Source: Photobacterium ganghwense (GTDB taxonomy: Bacteria > Pseudomonadota > Gammaproteobacteria > Enterobacterales > Vibrionaceae). From it: 64,000 nucleotides of DNA. The notes beneath the pieces are model-generated. The model was given only the letters and a program-made list of their open reading frames with translations, made no database searches and had not been told where the DNA came from. The position numbers were made by a program, and so were the translations under genes. Positions within the stretch are counted from its first letter, which is position 1. Each line of letters begins with the position of its first letter. Below are positions 60,611 to 64,000 of the stretch, piece by piece. The stretch covers positions 39,417 through 103,416 of the forward strand of contig NZ_PYMI01000011.1 in NCBI RefSeq assembly GCF_003025595.1. Reading direction: 5' to 3'.

Positions 60611-60631
60611 AAATGTAAAAGTGTTAACTGA

Positions 60632-61528
60632 TTATGCTTGTGCGATGTCAGCGACTGTCGCATCAGCATTCAGGCGGCGGGCATACGCGCTGCCCATCAA
60701 AGTCGGGGTGGTCGGTTCCAGACCTTCCACAAATTCAACGGCGGCTTTCGGGAACAGGTTAATCACGGTTGATCCCAGCTTGAAGCGACCCATTTCTTCC
60801 CCTTTTTTCAGGGTGATGGCTTGCTCACCGTCTGCCGGGTAGTCCCAGCGATGCACGCGTGGACTGCGAGGTGGCGTGATTGTGCCTGCCCAGACGGTTT
60901 CGATGCTGCCGACAATGGTGGCACCCACCAGTACCTGTGCCATTGGGCCGAAATCGGTATCAAAGATACAGACGACGCGCTCGTTACGGGCAAACAGGTT
61001 CGGTACGTTCTGTGCCGTCAGCGGGTTTACGGAAAACAGCTCACCCGGAACGTAAATCATTTGGCGCAGCGTTGCGTCACATGGCATGTGGACGCGGTGG
61101 TAATCTTTCGGCGACAGGTACAGGGTGGCAAACAGGCCGTCATCGAACTGTGCAGCCAGCTCAGCATCGCCACCCAGTAGCTCAACGGCTTCATAGGTGT
61201 GCCCTTTGGCCTGGATTAACTGTCCCGCCGTTACCGGGCCTAATTGGCTGACGCAGGCATCTGCCGGGTGACAAAGCGTTTGGGCGTCTTCGTCGATTGG
61301 GCGTGCGCCTTCTTTCAGCTCACGCACAAAAAAGTCGTTGAAGGTCGCATAAGCAGCCGGATCTGGGTTCCGTGCTTCGTTCATATCAATGCCGTAGCGG
61401 CGGATGAACCAGCGGATTACCGCCGTTGTCAGTTTACCGGCTTTCAGGGAAGCCAGTTTGCCGGCAAGCTGGGTCAGGGTCTGTTTAGGCGCGCAGTACT
61501 GCAGGCCGATTTTAAGATTGTCGTGCAC
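60632..61528 (-). CDS. psd: Phosphatidylserine decarboxylase proenzyme
   Basis: Psd makes phosphatidylethanolamine, the main membrane phospholipid, and cleaves itself at the Gly-Ser bond of the LGST motif (FKLGSTVINLF near residue 255) to create its pyruvoyl cofactor. The 298-aa protein starts at a GTG codon with GGAAAG upstream. The stretch YLSPKDYHRVHMPCD is a family signature. It lies downstream of rsgA on the same strand, a conserved rsgA-psd order. Confidence 0.96.
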   Translation of the reverse strand: MHDNLKIGLQYCAPKQTLTQLAGKLASLKAGKLTTAVIRWFIRRYGIDMNEARNPDPAAYATFNDFFVRELKEGARPIDEDAQTLCHPADACVSQLGPVTAGQLIQAKGHTYEAVELLGGDAELAAQFDDGLFATLYLSPKDYHRVHMPCDATLRQMIYVPGELFSVNPLTAQNVPNLFARNERVVCIFDTDFGPMAQVLVGATIVGSIETVWAGTITPPRSPRVHRWDYPADGEQAITLKKGEEMGRFKLGSTVINLFPKAAVEFVEGLEPTTPTLMGSAYARRLNADATVADIAQA

Positions 61529-61640
61529 GGTATCTTTCCAGAAACTTTCAGTCGATCAACAAGATGATTACTTATTCATAACGCTAGCCGGGCATGATAC
61601 CTGACTTAGCGAACAAAGTCAGTCTCATCCGGCCAGGAAG

Positions 61641-61665
61641 ACTTCCCCCAATTGTTGGGGGAAGT
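61641..61665 (-). terminator. Hairpin between rsgA and psd
   Basis: ACTTCCCCCAA and TTGGGGGAAGT are perfect 11-bp complements with a TTG loop, 6 bp after the rsgA stop. The minus-strand tail GTCTTCCT is only partly T-rich. Confidence 0.6.
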
Positions 61666-61670
61666 GGGGA

Positions 61671-62723
61671 TCAGTCGGGTTTGTTGCGGGAGAATTGCCG
61701 GTTAGCAACGTTCTCTGACATGCTTTCAATTATGCGGTGGTAGCTGTCATAGCGCTCCTGGCTGATTTTACCCTCTTCAACCGCTTGGCGGATCAGACAG
61801 CCCGGATCGTCGCCGTGTTTGCAGTCGCGGAATTTACAACCGCCCAGAAAATCACGGAACTCCACAAATGCATTGGTTACCTGCTCCGGCTCAAGGTGCC
61901 ACAGACCAAATTCCCGGACTCCCGGTGAGTCAATCAAATCACCGCCGTGCGGGAAGTGATACAGACGGGCTGCGGTAGTCGTGTGCTGGCCCAATCCCGA
62001 GTTCTCAGAAATGTCACCTACCTCGGCGTCAACTTCCGGCATCAGCGAGTTCACCAGGCTGGATTTCCCCACGCCGGATTGACCGGCAAAAATGCTGATG
62101 TGATCTTTCAGATCGTCATTCAGGCTGTCCAGCCCTTCACCGGTGGTGGAACTGACCATACGCACCTGATAACCGATATTCTGGTACAGGGCCAGCATCT
62201 GCTCAACGGTGTGACGCGCTTCCGGATCCAATAGATCGACTTTGTTTAACACGATCAGGGGTTCGATCCCTACCGTTTCCGCTGCGATCAGGTAGCGGTC
62301 GATGATATTCAGTGACAACTCCGGAACAACGGCGGATACAATCAGGATCTGATTGACGTTTGCCGCCACGGCTTTAACGCCATCGTAGTAGTCAGGGCGA
62401 GTCAGCATGGAGCTGCGTTCGTGTACGGCTTCTACCACTCCGGCAATACCTTGCAGGGTTTCCACCCCTGGGCGCCAAACCACGCGATCACCGGACACCA
62501 GGCTCTGGATACTGCGTCGCAGGTTGCAGCGGTGAATCACACCGGTTTCCGGATCTTCAATGTCGGCATGCTGGCCGAAACGGGTGATCACCAGGCCTTC
62601 ACGGGCTGACTCCAGCAGGGATTCATCCCACTGGATATCATCTTTTTCGCGCGTTAGGCGTTTGTTTTGGTTAGAGCGCACACGACGGCTCTGTCCTTTG
62701 GTCAGCTTTTTCTTTTTTGCCAC
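61671..62723 (-). CDS. rsgA: Small ribosomal subunit biogenesis GTPase RsgA
   Basis: RsgA helps mature the 30S subunit. It is a circularly permuted GTPase: G4 (LNKVDLLD) precedes G1 (GQSGVGKSSLVNSL) and G3 (DSPGVREFG). An N-terminal OB domain and a C-terminal zinc domain with CKFRDCKHGDDPGC complete it. The basic N-terminus (KKKKLTKGQSRRVRSNQNKR) is typical. It starts at a GTG at 62723 and is divergent from orn. Confidence 0.97.
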   Translation of the reverse strand: MAKKKKLTKGQSRRVRSNQNKRLTREKDDIQWDESLLESAREGLVITRFGQHADIEDPETGVIHRCNLRRSIQSLVSGDRVVWRPGVETLQGIAGVVEAVHERSSMLTRPDYYDGVKAVAANVNQILIVSAVVPELSLNIIDRYLIAAETVGIEPLIVLNKVDLLDPEARHTVEQMLALYQNIGYQVRMVSSTTGEGLDSLNDDLKDHISIFAGQSGVGKSSLVNSLMPEVDAEVGDISENSGLGQHTTTAARLYHFPHGGDLIDSPGVREFGLWHLEPEQVTNAFVEFRDFLGGCKFRDCKHGDDPGCLIRQAVEEGKISQERYDSYHRIIESMSENVANRQFSRNKPD

Positions 62724-62856
62724 AAGAATTTCGTTCAGTTAGTTGGCTTACGATAAAATAAAGGCGTTTGCCGTCAGGGAATGTAGTCTGTTCCCCGCAA
62801 TCGGCTTGCATTTGGTATTATCATACATGGTTTACTCATAGAATAGGCAATATCCG

Positions 62857-63402
62857 ATGACGATCAGCGATCAGAACCTTATTTGGATCGATTTAGAAAT
62901 GACCGGGCTGGATCCTGAAGCCCATAAAATTATTGAGATTGCGACGATCGTGACGGATGCGCAGCTGAATGTGCTGGCTGAAGGACCAGTACTGGCGGTT
63001 CATCAGCCAGAGTCGGAATTAGCAAAAATGGATGAGTGGTGCACTTCCACCCATACTAAAAGTGGGTTGGTAGCGCGAGTGCGCGAGAGCAAGGTTGATG
63101 AAACAGAAGCTGTGCGTCAGACCATTGCCTTTCTGGAGCAGTGGGTACCTAAAGGTGCGTCACCAATTTGTGGTAACAGCATCGGGCAGGATCGCCGCTT
63201 TTTGTACAAACATATGCCAGAGCTGGAGCAATACTTTCACTACCGTTACCTGGATGTCAGTACACTGAAAGAACTTACCCGCCGTTGGCAGCCTGATCTG
63301 CGGACCGGATTCCACAAAAAAGGCAGTCACCTGGCTCTGGACGATATTCGTGATTCAATCAATGAGTTGCGTTACTATCGTGAACATATTTTCAAAATTT
63401 GA
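62857..63402 (+). CDS. orn: Oligoribonuclease
   Basis: Orn degrades two- to five-nucleotide RNAs, including pGpG from c-di-GMP turnover, and is usually essential. The 181-aa DEDDh exonuclease has ExoI IWIDLEMTGLD, ExoII ICGNSIGQDRRFL and ExoIII HLALDDIRDSI. AGG lies about 10 bases before the ATG. It is followed by the tRNA array. Confidence 0.98.
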   Translation: MTISDQNLIWIDLEMTGLDPEAHKIIEIATIVTDAQLNVLAEGPVLAVHQPESELAKMDEWCTSTHTKSGLVARVRESKVDETEAVRQTIAFLEQWVPKGASPICGNSIGQDRRFLYKHMPELEQYFHYRYLDVSTLKELTRRWQPDLRTGFHKKGSHLALDDIRDSINELRYYREHIFKI

Positions 63403-63452
63403 TGATGATTTAGACGGTCGCATTGAAATTTCCATATTTTTTTTAGGAAGTA

Positions 63453-63480
63453 TTGCATCCGTCTAATTTCTTCGTATAAT
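63453..63480 (+). promoter_or_regulatory. Promoter of the tRNA array
   Basis: TTGCAT (63453-63458) and a perfect TATAAT (63475-63480) are 16 bp apart, followed by the GC-rich discriminator GCGCAGCC. This is a typical stable-RNA promoter, 53 bp before the first tRNA. Confidence 0.75.
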
Positions 63481-63532
63481 GCGCAGCCTCGAAAGGCAAA
63501 TATTCAATTGTTTTGCTTTTCAAAAAATCGGA

Positions 63533-63609
<77 letters not shown>

Positions 63610-63612
63610 AAT

Positions 63613-63688
63613 GCGACACTAGCTCAGTTGGTAGAGCGCAACCTTGCCAAGGTTGAGGTCACGAGTTCGAACCTCGTGTGTCGCTCCA
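63613..63688 (+). tRNA. tRNA-Gly(GCC), copy 1
   Basis: A 76-nt tRNA with a GCGACAC acceptor start, anticodon GCC in CCTTGCCAAGG, TTCGAAC T loop, and encoded CCA. It follows the fMet gene after 3 bp. Confidence 0.98.
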
Positions 63689-63727
63689 AATTTAAAGTTG
63701 TCATCGTACTTAACGGTGAAAATCGGA

Positions 63728-63804
<77 letters not shown>

Positions 63805-63807
63805 AAT

Positions 63808-63883
63808 GCGACACTAGCTCAGTTGGTAGAGCGCAACCTTGCCAAGGTTGAGGTCACGAGTTCGAACCTCGTGTGTCGCTCCA
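63808..63883 (+). tRNA. tRNA-Gly(GCC), copy 2
   Basis: Identical to copy 1 over its full length, with the same 3-bp spacing to the preceding fMet gene. Confidence 0.98.
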
Positions 63884-63922
63884 AATTTAAAGTTGTCATC
63901 GTACTTAACGGTGAAAATCGGA

Positions 63923-63999
<77 letters not shown>

Positions 64000-64000
64000 A

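Overview
The window is a chromosomal segment of a gammaproteobacterium, most likely a member of the Vibrionaceae (Photobacterium, Grimontia, Enterovibrio or Salinivibrio type; I cannot decide the genus). The evidence is gene order: fis-dusB-prmA-panF-yhdT-accC-accB-aroQ, acs with the CrbS/CrbR acetate-switch proteins, dcuA-aspA-fxsA-groESL, bsrV beside a chemoreceptor, epmB/efp next to frdDCBA-epmA, psd-rsgA-orn, and a tandem tRNA array after orn.

Layout. (1) 1-3200 is an AT-rich accessory segment, the right end of a satellite or integrative element: an HGG-motif protein, an inovirus Gp2-type protein, two coupled AlpA regulators and a DUF6387 protein. It stops at the fis terminator. (2) 3200-12400 is core: fis-dusB, prmA, panF-yhdT, the accBC-aroQ fatty-acid/shikimate block and acs. 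(3) 12500-27100 is an acetate and redox block: an exonuclease and a CBS/cNMP/DUF294 protein, an MFS transporter, the transporter-kinase CrbS, a Fur-controlled fagA-like/fumC pair, a two-part VC_2705-type sodium:solute symporter, the response regulator CrbR, and DsbD. (4) 27100-36450 holds a LysR regulator, a strongly folded non-coding stretch, dcuA and aspA for C4-dicarboxylate/aspartate metabolism, fxsA, a MATE pump and groESL. (5) 36740-39899 is a complete group II intron downstream of groEL. It encodes a maturase and, unusually, a second small membrane-anchored protein. (6) 39900-43190 contains mgtC and rimK plus four copies of a 136-bp non-coding repeat that I do not recognise. (7) 43190-54310 holds the periplasmic racemase bsrV with a chemoreceptor, epmB, efp, an SPFH-like protein, the fumarate reductase operon and epmA. 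(8) 54310-64000 holds a Fur-box promoter facing a folded non-coding region, an EamA transporter, a periplasmic carbonic anhydrase, a second chemoreceptor, a DASS transporter, psd, rsgA, orn, and an fMet/Gly tRNA array that repeats every 195 bp and runs off the end.

How the genes work together. Acs, CrbS, CrbR and the symporter form a plausible acetate uptake and assimilation module. AspA, DcuA and FrdABCD make and respire fumarate; FumC is the iron-independent fumarase for iron starvation. EpmA and EpmB modify EF-P, which is encoded between them. AccBC and Psd are membrane-lipid enzymes.

The least explained features are the 136-bp repeat family, the intron cargo gene, the Fur-controlled non-coding locus after epmA, and the folded element before dcuA.
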